Below are positions 48,901 to 54,359 of a stretch of 64,000 nt of DNA, in pieces. Below the pieces are notes generated by a model. The model did not search any database. It saw only the letters and a list, made by a program, of their open reading frames with translations, and was not told the origin of the DNA. Position numbers and translations under genes: made by a program. The stretch lies in assembly GCF_029852145.1 (NCBI RefSeq), contig NC_079973.1, positions 310,001-374,000 of the forward strand, in the 5' to 3' direction. The stretch comes from Microplitis mediator (lineage: Eukaryota; Arthropoda; Insecta; Hymenoptera; Braconidae). Position 1 is the first letter of the stretch. The number at the start of each line of letters is the position of its first letter.

Positions 48901-50469
48901 GACACCGGTAAGAGCAAAAACGGCATTCGACACCCCGTCGCGAACGGATGGTCGCATGCATCACCTATAGAACGGGGGAGTGACCGGGAGCACACTTTAC
49001 CTTCTACCAGATTGCATATTTAAATTTTGTACAGACGTAAAAAGATAAATAAAGTGAATGATTCGAGTGTCAGTGTCAATGTAATCCGATGTTGACGCAT
49101 TCCCGAATTTTACATCCGCGAAGTACGGAAATCTCCGACGGACGCATGTTGTTTTACAACAAACACATAAAATTTGTCAGAACCATTATCAATTCATTTA
49201 TACTCTTATGTGTAGATAAAAAATAATAGTGATATTAATAAACATAAAAATCAGTAGCAGTAGCAGTAGCAGTTATGTGATGGATATTAAAAATGAAATT
49301 TGAATTTGTTTGTTTAGCAAATAACAAACCCGCCAGCGTGTTTAACAAATACCGGGTATCACAATATATGATTAAATTCCCAGCATGATTATAATTAAGC
49401 TGGCATATATAATATGTGTATATATATATTATGATGGTGATGAGCAGATCCGACAGGTCCGGAGACCGCCTCCTTTGTGCTTCATTATTCACTCGGGAGG
49501 TGTTAATCCGATTATATACACCGTATTATAATACACCCGCCAACTTATATATACATATATATAAGAAAACATATTTGTCTGGGAGGATTATAATACTCAA
49601 CTCCTATACATAATATTATATCATAACTCAATGGGGTTTTAACTACATAGTCACCTGCTGCGCGACAATAAGCTCCATTATCAATTAGTTTTATTAAAAG
49701 TTTAGTTAATAATTTGCTGGTATTTAGAATCAATTTATCTATGACACGTGTAATAAATTACCCTCTAAAATATAATATCTATATAAATATATTTGTTGAT
49801 TTAAATATGATGCAAATAAATATTGTAAAAAATTTGTGTAAGACGCGGGTTGAATTTGGAGCGAACGCGGATTGAATTAAAATCCATTCCTACTCCGAAT
49901 TCACTCCTAATTTTTTTCAGTGTAAGATGAGTGGTAGAGAAAAATTGTGGATAGTAAAAGTTGATCATAAAAAAGAATAGTACACAGAAAAAAAAAATTC
50001 TCGACTGAAGGTAAATATTCTTGACTCAAGAAAATTTTTTTGGAAACCTGAATTTTCTCAGATAAAGTAGAAATCTTTTCCGACCAAGATGCATTTTTTT
50101 TAACCAAGACGAATTCTCTTGGCTCAAGAAAATCTTGACTTGGTTCCCGTAAACGTTTGTCTTCAAAAATATTTTCTTGACTCAAGATAACTTTTTTTTC
50201 TGTGTAGTAATTAATGAATGAAAATGATTGATGATATTAAGGATAAATAAGGGGTGGATGTGAGTACTCACCCTATCATACTGATGAGCAGTTGCAGTAG
50301 CGGAAAATGGTTGAAAAGGTGCGGGCCTCGCAGGACTATGATGAGCAGTGTGTGGATTAGCATGGGGATGAGGATGCGGCGCCGCATGGGGATGACTCGG
50401 GTGCGGGGGTGGCGGTGGCCTCTGATAGAGGTAAGGATAATATTGATACATCACCTCGGAGCAGCTCAT
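5912..50469 (-). CDS. vg: Vestigial, TONDU-domain transcriptional co-activator (six coding exons)
   Basis: The coding sequence joins 50469-50272, 20937-20712, 20629-20477, 16619-16499, 16402-16176 and 5958-5912. Every intron is GT-AG and all phases fit, giving 972 nt and 323 residues. Seen: an N-terminal MSCSEVMYQYYPYLY block, a TDU domain around residues 159-186 (CVVFTHYRGD and EEHFQRAL), NFPPSFWN at 201-208, a His/Ala-rich region and a DLYWF terminus. Known of the family: Vestigial has no DNA-binding domain; its TDU binds the TEAD factor Scalloped, and the pair activates wing and flight-muscle genes in the nucleus. The protein is shorter than the fly's (about 450 residues), mainly through less low-complexity sequence. 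Introns are 29.3 kb, 82 bp, 3.9 kb, 96 bp and 10.2 kb. An unseen small exon inside intron 1 cannot be excluded, although the phase-0 join is clean. Confidence 0.93.
6028..6533 (+). mobile_element. GGGG-family element, subtype 1, copy a
   Basis: Starts TA-GGGGAAGGGG followed by GCAAAACAGGATAC and ends TATCCCGTTTTGCC, a long C run and CTTCCAC-TA, so it has imperfect inverted ends with TA on both sides. GGGATACCCC and CCCATTTTGCC motifs recur internally. No coding capacity. An inverted copy of almost the same sequence lies at 8831-9323 in the same intron. Confidence 0.85.
7345..7368. repeat. ATT trinucleotide microsatellite
   Basis: Uninterrupted (ATT)n run in vestigial intron 5. Confidence 0.85.
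8831..9323 (-). mobile_element. GGGG-family element, subtype 1, copy b (inverted relative to copy a)
   Basis: Reads as the reverse complement of 6028-6533 over nearly its full length, including the GGCGCCAAT patch and the CGGGATAGGCCGGCAAAATGGG end. TA flanks both ends. Together with copy a it forms an inverted pair with about 2.3 kb between the arms inside one vestigial intron. Confidence 0.87.
9785..9870. promoter_or_regulatory. GC-rich island with palindromic CRE
   Basis: A short non-repeat patch much richer in G+C than its surroundings, with a perfect TGACGTCA at 9802-9809 followed by GACGACGCC and GGCGCGTGCC. CREB/ATF and related bZIP factors bind such octamers. It may be an intronic regulatory element; the function is inferred only. 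Confidence 0.25.
9999..10206. mobile_element. Short CACTG-type MITE with ACTCCG repeats, copy 1
   Basis: Starts CACTGTAAAAAATC and ends AATTTTTCACGGTG, an imperfect inverted terminus. The interior has repeated, inverted GGAGTGAAT / ATTCACTCCG motifs. Related short copies are at 38153-38245 and 49822-49924. A TA duplication is not evident at this copy. Confidence 0.7.
10334..10909. mobile_element. Long fold-back element with GGGCGTAC repeats
   Basis: TATATCGCGT at the left is mirrored by ACGCGATATA at the right. Nearly the whole interior is self-complementary around a centre near 10,600-10,610, including arms carrying AATGCCATAAGGGCGTA, CGGGAATCGATGTAGTTATGCC and CATAGAAATGATGAAAAAAT. Each arm is about 250-290 bases. 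There is no coding capacity. The related but distinct fold-back at 37778-38140 shares the (G/C)CGCGATAT end and the GGGCGTA motif. Confidence 0.87.
11748..12640 (+). mobile_element. GGGG-family element, subtype 2, longer copy
   Basis: Begins TA-GGGGAGACCGGGGCAAGACG and ends CGTCTTGCCCCGGTCTCCC-TA: long inverted termini with TA on both sides. GGGGCAAGANGGCCCACCT is repeated at the left end. It is 893 bp; the copy at 14728-15330 lacks about 280 bp of its interior (roughly 12046-12328). No transposase reading frame is visible, so the element is non-autonomous. Confidence 0.9.
14420..14545. promoter_or_regulatory. GC-rich non-repeat island in vestigial intron 5
   Basis: Contains CGGCCGCGGCC, a homeodomain-type ATTAATTG and a run ending CCACACCGCGCCATTCTCCC. 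It is not part of any repeat family seen here and is compositionally distinct from its AT-rich surroundings. It is a candidate conserved intronic enhancer, on composition and position only. Confidence 0.25.
14728..15330 (+). mobile_element. GGGG-family element, subtype 2, shorter copy
   Basis: Same orientation and ends as 11748-12640 (GGGGAGACTGGGGCAAGACG to CGGTCTCCCC, TA-flanked) and nearly identical outside a single internal deletion joining CAATTTT to CTATAGAAGTG. High similarity suggests recent activity of the family. Confidence 0.9.
16176..16402 (-). CDS. vg: vestigial coding exon 5 (His/Ala-rich region)
   Basis: The acceptor ATTAG precedes AGCCGTCCATG; the first base completes an Arg codon from exon 4. 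Residues about 233-309 read AVHEYHHHNMAAAASYGGLL, then His/Ala-rich sequence, KDWTSATPSQSLVD and GPYAPLSG. The HHNMA..YG.LL motif matches what I recall of fly Vestigial. The donor is G-GTGAGT at 16175. If this donor were not used, translation would stop after GEYWT at 16159-16161. Confidence 0.9.
16499..16619 (-). CDS. vg: vestigial coding exon 4
   Basis: The acceptor TTTCAG precedes AAAATATTCC and the donor is AG-GTACAA. It encodes about residues 193-233: ENIPMSTRNFPPSFWNSQHP, then a segment with VYEYPTDPW and HPHYPQYHH. NFPPSFWN and TDPW are conserved blocks downstream of the TDU in insect Vestigial as I remember it. The intron to exon 5 is only 96 bp. Confidence 0.92.
17329..17345. promoter_or_regulatory. 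Adjacent Su(H)-type and Scalloped/TEAD-type motifs
   Basis: TTCCCACG (reverse complement CGTGGGAA, a Su(H)/CSL consensus) at 17329-17336 is followed four bases later by GGAATG (TEAD/Scalloped core) at 17340-17345. The pair lies in a GC-richer patch of vestigial intron 3. Notch/Su(H) and Scalloped are known direct inputs of fly vg enhancers. Motif matches of this length also occur by chance. Confidence 0.3.
18276..18400. repeat. Dispersed repeat, copy 1
   Basis: Shares CAGATCACGAAAAATTTA, TGACAATTG and CAATTTTTCGCT blocks in the same order with 45535-45758. It is a worn interspersed element; ends are not clear. Confidence 0.55.
18899..18912. promoter_or_regulatory. Overlapping Mad-type GCCGNCGC motifs
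   Basis: GCCGTCGC at 18899-18906 overlaps GCGGCGGC at 18905-18912, whose reverse complement is GCCGCCGC. Both fit the Dpp effector Mad consensus GCCGNCGC. They sit in a CG-rich patch of vestigial intron 3 within otherwise AT-rich DNA. The Mad assignment is inference; trinucleotide-like GTC/GCG composition could create it by chance. Confidence 0.28.
20477..20629 (-). CDS. vg: vestigial coding exon 3 (TONDU/TDU domain)
   Basis: The acceptor ATCTAG precedes GCCCAGGAAC and the donor is G-GTTTGT. It encodes residues about 142-193: an acidic linker (TADDSDDGE), then AQYVNANCVVFTHYRGD and AASEVEEHFQRALAHDKVK. The FTHYxGD and EHFxRAL motifs are the two TEAD-contacting parts of the TDU, so Scalloped binding should be intact. 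This exon is the strongest single evidence for the gene identity. Confidence 0.96.
20712..20937 (-). CDS. vg: vestigial coding exon 2 (low-complexity activation region)
   Basis: The acceptor TTACAG precedes ATAAATGTCC and the donor is G-GTAACG. It begins in phase 0 with INVHQRSLEAAAGLELC and continues Ala/Ser/Pro/Gln-rich (SPASPRPTPQSRQQSLAAAS), ending SRTLDDDRSTDG. Residues are about 67-141. It probably belongs to the loosely conserved activation part of Vestigial. The 82-bp intron to exon 3 has consensus ends. Confidence 0.88.
22406..22479. promoter_or_regulatory. GCGGCAGYTTATCT direct repeats spaced 60 bp
   Basis: GCGGCAGTTTATCT at 22406-22419 and GCGGCAGCTTATCT at 22466-22479 differ at one base and are spaced exactly 60 bp start to start. 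Each includes TTATCT, the reverse complement of the GATA-factor site AGATAA. They lie in a unique-looking GC-richer island of vestigial intron 1. Enhancer function is speculative. Confidence 0.3.
26371..26484. repeat. AAC/AAT trinucleotide microsatellite, about 114 bp
   Basis: A block of CAA units followed by a long uninterrupted run of AAT. It translates to poly-Asn, which is an artefact and not a protein. It is the longest simple repeat in the window and likely polymorphic in length. Confidence 0.9.
26555..26761 (-). pseudogene. Short transposon-associated coding fragment (68 codons)
   Basis: Reads MDEVKKIDTINELRLWAIKT, continues with LDELLKILRG and a PMCAKTFLNK segment, then runs into lysine-rich tail sequence and a stop. 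The pattern L.xWAI..N....L..LL.IL....LP..A.T.L resembles the N-terminal module I associate with large uncharacterised proteins of insect DNA transposons. This is family memory, not a search result. It lies wholly inside the innermost nested element, so it is probably the 5' remnant of that element's own protein left in a non-autonomous derivative. Confidence 0.5.
28060..28230. promoter_or_regulatory. GC-rich island with Mad-type motif in intron 1
   Basis: A CG-rich unique patch including GCCGGCGC at 28109-28116 (fits GCCGNCGC) and a GTC repeat (CTTCGTCGTCGTCGTTGCCG). It stands out against AT-rich flanks. It is a candidate enhancer on composition only. Confidence 0.22.
29106..29129. repeat. 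TGTA tetranucleotide microsatellite
   Basis: About six TGTA units in vestigial intron 1. Confidence 0.85.
30354..30870 (+). mobile_element. GGGG-family element, subtype 3, copy c
   Basis: TA-GGGGAGGGAGGGGCAGAAGG at the left; the right end reads CCCCCTTTTGCCCCTTCTTCCCC-TA. Internal GGGGTACCCCC and GGGGGTACCCCG motifs mirror each other. A very similar copy in the same orientation lies at 48179-48688. It shares layout, TA flanks and the GGGCAAARNGGGGTA theme with subtype 1 but little body sequence. Confidence 0.86.
31954..32035 (+). tRNA. tRNA-Ser (anticodon TGA), array copy 1
   Basis: Acceptor stem GCTGCGG pairs with CCGCAGC and G is the discriminator base. The anticodon stem-loop is ATGGA-CTTGAAA-TCCAT with TGA at 31987-31989. 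The long variable arm (TGGG...CCCG) and GGTTCGAATCC T-arm are as expected for an 82-nt class II tRNA-Ser decoding UCN codons. A T run (32042-32049) gives a Pol III terminator. It lies on the strand opposite to vestigial, inside its first intron. Confidence 0.97.
32059..32311. mobile_element. CACGG-type MITE in the spacer between tRNA copies 1 and 2
   Basis: CACGGAAAAAAATTG at the left is mirrored by CAATTTTTTTTCGTG at the right. The interior has inverted ACTCCAATYTG motifs and several TAGTAAC-like blocks. No coding frame. It accounts for most of the extra length of this spacer compared with the 138-bp spacers of the other copies. Confidence 0.6.
32416..32497 (+). tRNA. tRNA-Ser (anticodon TGA), array copy 2
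   Basis: Identical over its 82 nt to copy 1, including both A and B box promoter parts. It is followed by a run of more than twenty T residues as terminator. It starts the first of two 220-bp tandem units. Confidence 0.97.
32636..32717 (+). tRNA. tRNA-Ser (anticodon TGA), array copy 3
   Basis: Identical to copies 1 and 2, with anticodon TGA and a long T run terminator starting about nine bases downstream. Confidence 0.97.
32856..32937 (+). tRNA. tRNA-Ser (anticodon CGA), array copy 4
   Basis: Same 82-nt frame as the other copies except two changes: G to T in the D-loop (GAGTGGTT) and T to C at the first anticodon position, giving CTCGAAA with CGA at 32889-32891. All stems still pair. It decodes UCG specifically instead of UCA/UCN. 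A short T run (32944-32949) serves as terminator. The shared upstream sequence GAAATTTCAAAA shows it came from the same duplication. Confidence 0.96.
35446..35763. mobile_element. Fold-back MITE with CACGGAGAAAAATGTTGG ends
   Basis: The left arm (35446 to about 35561) and right arm (about 35645-35763) are near-perfect inverted copies of roughly 115 bases, including GTTGGTTCAAAACCTACTAA and GGAAGGGAAGCATCCAAAAA. The short centre includes GTCTCGCGCG. Flanks are TG on both sides rather than TA. No coding capacity; one arm runs through a spurious minus-strand frame. Confidence 0.85.
37778..38140. mobile_element. Fold-back element with AAATGCCAAAAGGGCGTAT repeats
   Basis: ATATTGCGTGCCAAATGCC at the left and GGCATTTGGCACGCGATAT at the right are inverted termini. 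AAAAGGGCGTAT-type units recur five or more times in both orientations, with an internal palindrome at about 37925-38000 around TATCTTTAGATC. It is related in theme (GGGCGTA, CGCGATAT end) to 10334-10909 but clearly a separate family. Confidence 0.83.
38153..38245. mobile_element. Short CACTG-type MITE with ACTCCG repeats, copy 2
   Basis: ACTGTAAAAAATTC to AATTTTTTACAGCGT, with ATTCACTCCGGATTTAATCC inside. It is a shortened relative of 9999-10206 lying 12 bp after the fold-back element. Confidence 0.65.
41189..41211. repeat. TA dinucleotide microsatellite
   Basis: Uninterrupted TA run; another lies at 41355-41376. Confidence 0.85.
41355..41376. repeat. TA dinucleotide microsatellite
   Basis: Uninterrupted TA run. 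Confidence 0.85.
41688..41889 (+). mobile_element. CACAG-type MITE with CTCGACTGAAGG start, copy 1
   Basis: TA-CACACAAAAAAAAAATTCTC at the left and GATATCTGTTTTTTCTGTG-TA at the right, TA-flanked inverted ends with one mutated base on the left. The interior has inverted TTCTTGACTCAAGA-like motifs. It is about 90% like 49983-50204 by eye. It lies directly before the first non-LTR fragment. Confidence 0.8.
41892..42362 (+). mobile_element. Non-LTR retrotransposon 3' end, fragment A
   Basis: Codons from about 41900 to a stop at 42131-42133 read LRSN..RTDTLQVP, YRKSF, CTFWNSLPFEITSSESLDLF and a short tail. The FWNSLP..I...SL..F motif is typical of the extreme C-terminus of the reverse-transcriptase ORF in Jockey/CR1-like non-LTR elements. 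A 3' UTR of about 190 bases and a TAAA-rich tail (42328-42362) follow. The rest of the ORF is absent: a 5'-truncated dead copy. Confidence 0.78.
42364..42980 (+). mobile_element. Non-LTR retrotransposon 3' end, fragment B
   Basis: An open frame to a stop at 42783-42785 encodes about 135 residues: SFNACVRYILSISKHEHISN, RQLGWLSIENRRLYLLSTLI, then NTLWVPP, KFWNSLPKNITSADSLSIF. These are the post-RT C-terminal motifs (GWL...RR.YLL and FWNSLP) of a Jockey/CR1-like ORF2. A 160-base 3' UTR and a (TAAA)n tail at 42943-42978 follow. It begins directly after the tail of fragment A and is clearly diverged from it, so these are two insertions, not a duplication. The frame is still open, suggesting moderate age. 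Confidence 0.82.
45535..45758. repeat. Dispersed repeat, copy 2
   Basis: Longer relative of 18276-18400 with the CAGATCACGAGAAATTTATT and TTTTTCGCTGGCTAATTGAC blocks plus an extra middle portion. Ends are not defined. Confidence 0.5.
46800..47060. promoter_or_regulatory. CpG-rich island in vestigial intron 1
   Basis: The most G+C- and CpG-rich patch of the long intron, with GGGACCCGGGAATTAATAGC, CCGGCGGTGTCGG and ACGAGCGCGC. CT-rich tracts flank it on both sides. No reading frame has splice support. It may be an enhancer or an internal transcription start; this cannot be decided from sequence. Confidence 0.25.
48179..48688 (+). mobile_element. GGGG-family element, subtype 3, copy d
   Basis: GAGGAGGGAGGGGCAAAAGG to CCCCCTTTTGCCTCCCTTCCC, flanked by TA, in the same orientation and closely similar throughout to 30354-30870. 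A worn CTGTG-TA end of another small element sits about ten bases before it. Confidence 0.86.
49822..49924. mobile_element. Short CACTG-type MITE with ACTCCG repeats, copy 3
   Basis: ATTGTAAAAAATTTG to AATTTTTTTCAGTGTA, with GGAGCGAACGCGGATTG and CTCCGAATTCACTCC inside. Third member of the 9999-10206 family. Confidence 0.65.
49983..50204 (+). mobile_element. CACAG-type MITE with CTCGACTGAAGG start, copy 2
   Basis: TA-CACAGAAAAAAAAAATTCTC to ACTTTTTTTTCTGTG-TA, perfect TA-flanked inverted ends. It shares most of its sequence with 41688-41889, with an extra GATGCATTTTTTTTAACCAA segment. It lies only 67 bp inside intron 1 from the vestigial exon 1 donor. Confidence 0.85.
50272..50469 (-). CDS. 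vg: vestigial coding exon 1
   Basis: ATG at 50469-50467 is the first in-frame start after an upstream in-frame TAA at 50581-50583. It gives MSCSEVMYQYYPYLYQR, matching the conserved Vestigial N-terminus (SCxEVMY..YYPYLY). A Pro/His/Ala-rich stretch follows, ending AHQYDR (residues 1-66). The donor is AGG-GTGAGT at 50271. GTG-initiated extension upstream to residue KKLRSVEE is open but has no ATG and is taken as 5' UTR. Confidence 0.92.
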
Positions 50470-50700
50470 CACACCCCCCGGACCCGGCACCCCAGAGCCG
50501 GCCTGCCGACTAGCGTACCCGAACGTTGCACCCGCGTAACCCGCGCCCTTAACTTCCTCCACGCTCCTTAATTTTTTCACTTAACAAATTTAACCTTCAA
50601 CCTGCTCGTGCTCTTCCTCCTGGTCCTGCTTCTGCCTTCGCTGTTATTGCTCTCGTTGATGCTGCTGCTGCTGCTATCTCAACTTGGCTTCCACACTTTC
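50470..50700 (-). other. Probable vestigial 5' UTR
   Basis: Compositionally distinct, purine- and CAG-rich on the minus strand (AGCAGCAGCAGCAGCATCAA, GAGGAAGAGCACGAGCAGG), leading into the start codon with no upstream ATG in frame. Transcription start and any upstream non-coding exon cannot be placed. Confidence 0.4.
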
Positions 50701-53110
50701 AATTATTATGTACATATAATACATCTATATATGTATATATAATATATTTATATATACATATATGTGTACTGTATTCAGTCAAGTGACATTATCATTAGGC
50801 CGCAATCAATTCATTGTAAATATGTACAATCAAATTTTTGGTCTGAAAATATTCACAATTATTTAATGACAACACTCACTATCACAAACAAAATAAATAA
50901 ATAAATAAATATGATTGTAATTATATACTTTAATCACCCGACGGTTCTCACTCTGTTGACTCAATTAGTCATCTATATTTATAAATATTAATATTCGCCA
51001 CTAGATTTAATTCACTTATATATATATAAATATATATGGCTTATTAATACACTAGCACAAAAATTCTTATTTAAATTTAACACCAGTAATTATCATCTTA
51101 ATCGTTGGACACCTCATCCGTACGATTAATTACATGAGTATATTAAAGAATACTAGCGAGTTGTTGTTTATGTTATTGTTGTGATTGTTATTTTGAATAA
51201 CTTTATTTTGACAAAATAAAATTGTAAAACCCCGATGCTGGGATTATTGTGTTGGATCAGATCCAGGACAAAACGGTACAGAGTCTCTGGTGGGCAAAGA
51301 CAGACTGAATCGAGGGCCCGTGTCACCCTCTCCCACCACCACGATACTTTTTCTAGCTGATGCCTTTCCCCGATGTCTTTTTAGTCAGGCTGTCTCTCCT
51401 CTCCCTATAGCTATCTGCTATAAACTCACGACTCCACACTCCCTTTGAGTTCACACACTCACACACATGCATGTAGGAGTATACCCAACCCTAGGAAGGT
51501 ATACAAGAGTGTATAGGATAATGTCGAGGAGTCGAGGGTCGAGAACCGCCTGATCACCCCCAGCTTCTACAACTACTACACGAACGGGATACGCCTCCTG
51601 GCAGTACCAACCGCAACCAATCGCATGCTACCTTTCTTCTGTCCAATGAGACTGCTGGTGTGCCACTCCTACAACACTGCTCTCCCGTTTGTATTGATCC
51701 CACAATGAACCCCTGGCTAGTTCTGCACCCGGTGGTATTAACAAGTTCCTTTGGATTAAAACTATCATCATACCCACCAGCAAAGTCCTTGTCCTTGTTC
51801 TTTTCTTATTGTCATTATTGTGCTCTTTATTATTTTCATCCTCCTTCAAATTTTTTAGGGTTGTTTGGTCTGATAATCCTGATGATCTTCGGGACATGCT
51901 AATGTCGAATACTTCGTTTCAATTCTCAGTAGTTATTGATTTTGTTTTCTTTGGCAGGATGATGATGATGATTGCTACTTCTTTAACTACCCCTAATAAC
52001 TACCGGCAATTACTTCTTCCTCTTGTTCTTTTTCTTCTTCTTCCTCTTCTTATTTATCCTCTCCACTACCCGACACTCCAGACCAGGCGCATAATGAGTC
52101 TTAATTAACAGTTTCGTGGTGTTTCGGGAAGCTTAATTTCCTTCTTAAAATACTAAGGAACGAAACGATTAATCCGACTCAATTCTCAGATACTCATGAT
52201 TTTTCTTCCATCCCTGTTTTTTATATTTTTTTAAAAAAGATTTAATTGCTAAAGTTGTGCTGCTGCATGGCTTTATTAGTGACATTCTGTTGAGAATATG
52301 ACCATACACTGATGACTGATGTAATTACTAATTGCTATATATATACATCGAGTTTTTATCTCCATTATAAACAAAAATTTTTGCATTGAATACATTAAAA
52401 AAAAAATAATAATAATAATAATAATAAACAAACACTTGACCGTATCAAATGGTTTTCAAACATGTCCTGTGACTAATCCACTGTGTAATCTAACAGGTTC
52501 TAACAGTTTCACTTTGTACAGGGTGTCCAATCCAATAAAATCCCCATGACAAGCGTGAAATTGCACCCTGATAATAGTTTATACTTTTTTTCGCGACTCA
52601 CGATCTCAGTATTTATCGCATACATATTTATCCATCGAATGTCTGGAACGATATTCGCTCCCGCTCACGTGTATATTTCGTATCTCGAAGCAAACGTGTA
52701 TATCATTCAGTGTATGATGATAATGATAATAGTAATAGTAATATTGAGGGGAAACAAGCGCACGTGGCTCTTCCACTTGACAATGCTCAAAGTCGCACCC
52801 CCGCTGCTAATAGTCAAGCATTAAATTTGTCATTGATATTAGGGTATACAGGGTACAGAGGCTATAGATAGAGGGTGTATAGGGTGCGTTGGCCAGACAA
52901 TCCGCGATGAATCAAGACAATGATGTGGGAAACATAATGCTTTGGTTGATAGATTGTACCAAAAGCTATTGTACGACTCCAGTTCTTTGAGAATTATATA
53001 CAAAGATTACTATTTTGCGCGCGTGAATAATCCTTTTTTATTTGTCCATAAATAAATAAATATATAAACTTGCGTGTATGAGGTGGAGGATGACAGTGGA
53101 TTCTCTTCTA
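50701..53110. promoter_or_regulatory. vestigial upstream region
   Basis: About 2.4 kb without coding exons. The part 51,230-52,130 is richer in G+C and in pyrimidine tracts than the rest of the intergenic space and could contain the vestigial promoter. A Su(H)-type TGTGGGAA is at 52924-52931. Microsatellite AAT at about 52,406-52,428. Confidence 0.35.
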
Positions 53111-53455
53111 CACTAAAAACATGTTAAAGTAACTATTCATATGTTACTTTAACATGTTTCGAGTGTTAAAAAAAGTTACACACGTATACGTTAAAAATAA
53201 AAATTTTCCAAGAATTCTTTTGTGATACTCGACATTATTTTTAACATATTTTGTGTGTTGATTTCATAGTAACATATAAAAAGTGTTACTTTCGAATAAA
53301 ATGGCATTTTTGTGTGTTAAAAAATCAATCGATTGCGACAGTTCAAACAAGATAAATACCGTGTGTTAAATTGACACACAAAAGTGTTAAAAATTCAACA
53401 CTCAGATTTTTAACACACGTATTTTTTACACTTTGACGATTCGTTTTTTACTGTG
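53111..53455. mobile_element. CACTA/CACAG-type MITE with GTGTTAAAA repeats, copy 1
   Basis: TA-CACTAAAAAC at the left and TTTTTTACTGTG-TA at the right, TA on both sides. It is full of GTGTTAAAA / TTTTAACAC motifs in both orientations and a local palindrome CATGTTAAAGTAAC...GTTACTTTAACATG at the left. It is related in theme to 63247-63518. Confidence 0.78.
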
Positions 53456-54047
53456 TAAGATATCTTTGATAGATGAATCATGTACATATTTAACTGATAA
53501 ATTACGTAATACTGGTATTATTAAAATAATAATAATTACTGTCGTTATTTAGTGAAAGTCACTATAAGATACTAGAGTTGTTTATCTCGGTGAAAAGGCT
53601 TTGAGGAGAATGAAGAAAACCAAGTAAAAGATTTAAAAGGAGGTTTTAAAAAAAAATAAAGTTGGAAACCGCGTGCTCGGAATAATCACGTTTTTTGACA
53701 ATTCCAAAGTATAAAGTAGTCTCTCTCTCACGAAAGTGAGTCCCACGAAACCCATGAGCAACACAAAGATCGTATGGAATGTTGAAATAGCAAATTAGGA
53801 GATTCCTCAGCATCCGCCCCCTCTTCTTTAACGTCCAATTCTAAATTGTCGACCCAACTGATTTTTGCTCAAATCTTTTTATTTCTACTGACAGACTAAC
53901 ATTACTCTTAATTATTTTCTTTTATTTTATTTATTTATTATTATTATTACTTTACTTAAAGTAAATAAATTATAAATAATTTTTTAAAAATATAATATAT
54001 TTATTAAAAAATTAATTAAATACTAGTAGCTATTACTATTAATATTA
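53456..54047. other. Intergenic sequence between vestigial and the Tat-SF1 homologue
   Basis: AT-rich apart from a slightly GC-richer stretch at about 53,680-53,850. No exon is supported. The nearest 3' part may belong to the Tat-SF1 3' UTR. Confidence 0.5.
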
Positions 54048-54053
54048 TTTATT
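54048..54053 (-). terminator. Candidate poly(A) signal of the Tat-SF1 homologue
   Basis: TTTATT on the plus strand is AATAAA on the minus strand, about 170 bases past the stop codon. Several other A/T hexamers nearby could serve instead. Confidence 0.3.
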
Positions 54054-54226
54054 AATTAGTAAAATAATGCATTAATTAACGTTGTAATTATTGCCAATGA
54101 TTGACTGGTAAGTCTGATTTAATTTTAGGTACAAGTACCTGTAAAAAGTATGATAACAATTTCGCTCGCACTATTGATGATAGATTAATTATTTTATCTG
54201 TACTTATATACTGTTTGACATAAATC

Positions 54227-54359
54227 TTAGCTCGATGGTTGATCGGAGTTGATTTCTGCAAGATTAGTTTTAGATTGATTTTGCTTTTCATACTCATCCT
54301 CCAAGAATTTGTCCCATTTATTTATCCGTGCTTCAGCTTCTGCTTCTGTTTCCGCAACA
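54227..54359 (-). CDS. HTATSF1: Tat-SF1 homologue, last coding exon
   Basis: The acceptor ATTGCAG precedes TGTTGCGGAAAC; the first base completes a His codon. It reads VAETEAEAEARINKWDKFLE, DEYEKQNQSK and a short Ser-ended tail, then TAA at 54229-54227. The ETxxE.E.R...W..FL pattern follows the second RRM in the human protein as well, which fixes the frame. Confidence 0.9.

Larger units (their letters stand above)
20938..50271 (-). other. vestigial intron 1 (29.3 kb)
   Basis: Runs from donor GTGAGT (50271-50266) to acceptor CAG (20940-20938). No convincing additional vestigial exon was found. It holds the tRNA-Ser array on the other strand, the nested element complex, several MITEs, fold-backs, two non-LTR fragments, and otherwise AT-rich unique sequence. 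GC-richer islands occur at about 21,720-21,850, 22,380-22,480, 23,170-23,290, 24,330-24,440, 28,060-28,230, 30,960-31,140, 34,900-35,110, 40,080-40,180, 41,400-41,580, 44,500-44,690, 46,240-46,340, 46,800-47,060 and 48,900-49,000; none shows a spliceable coding frame. Confidence 0.8.

Noticed and set aside
50254..50571. 105-codon plus-strand frame
   Set aside because: Antisense shadow of vestigial exon 1.
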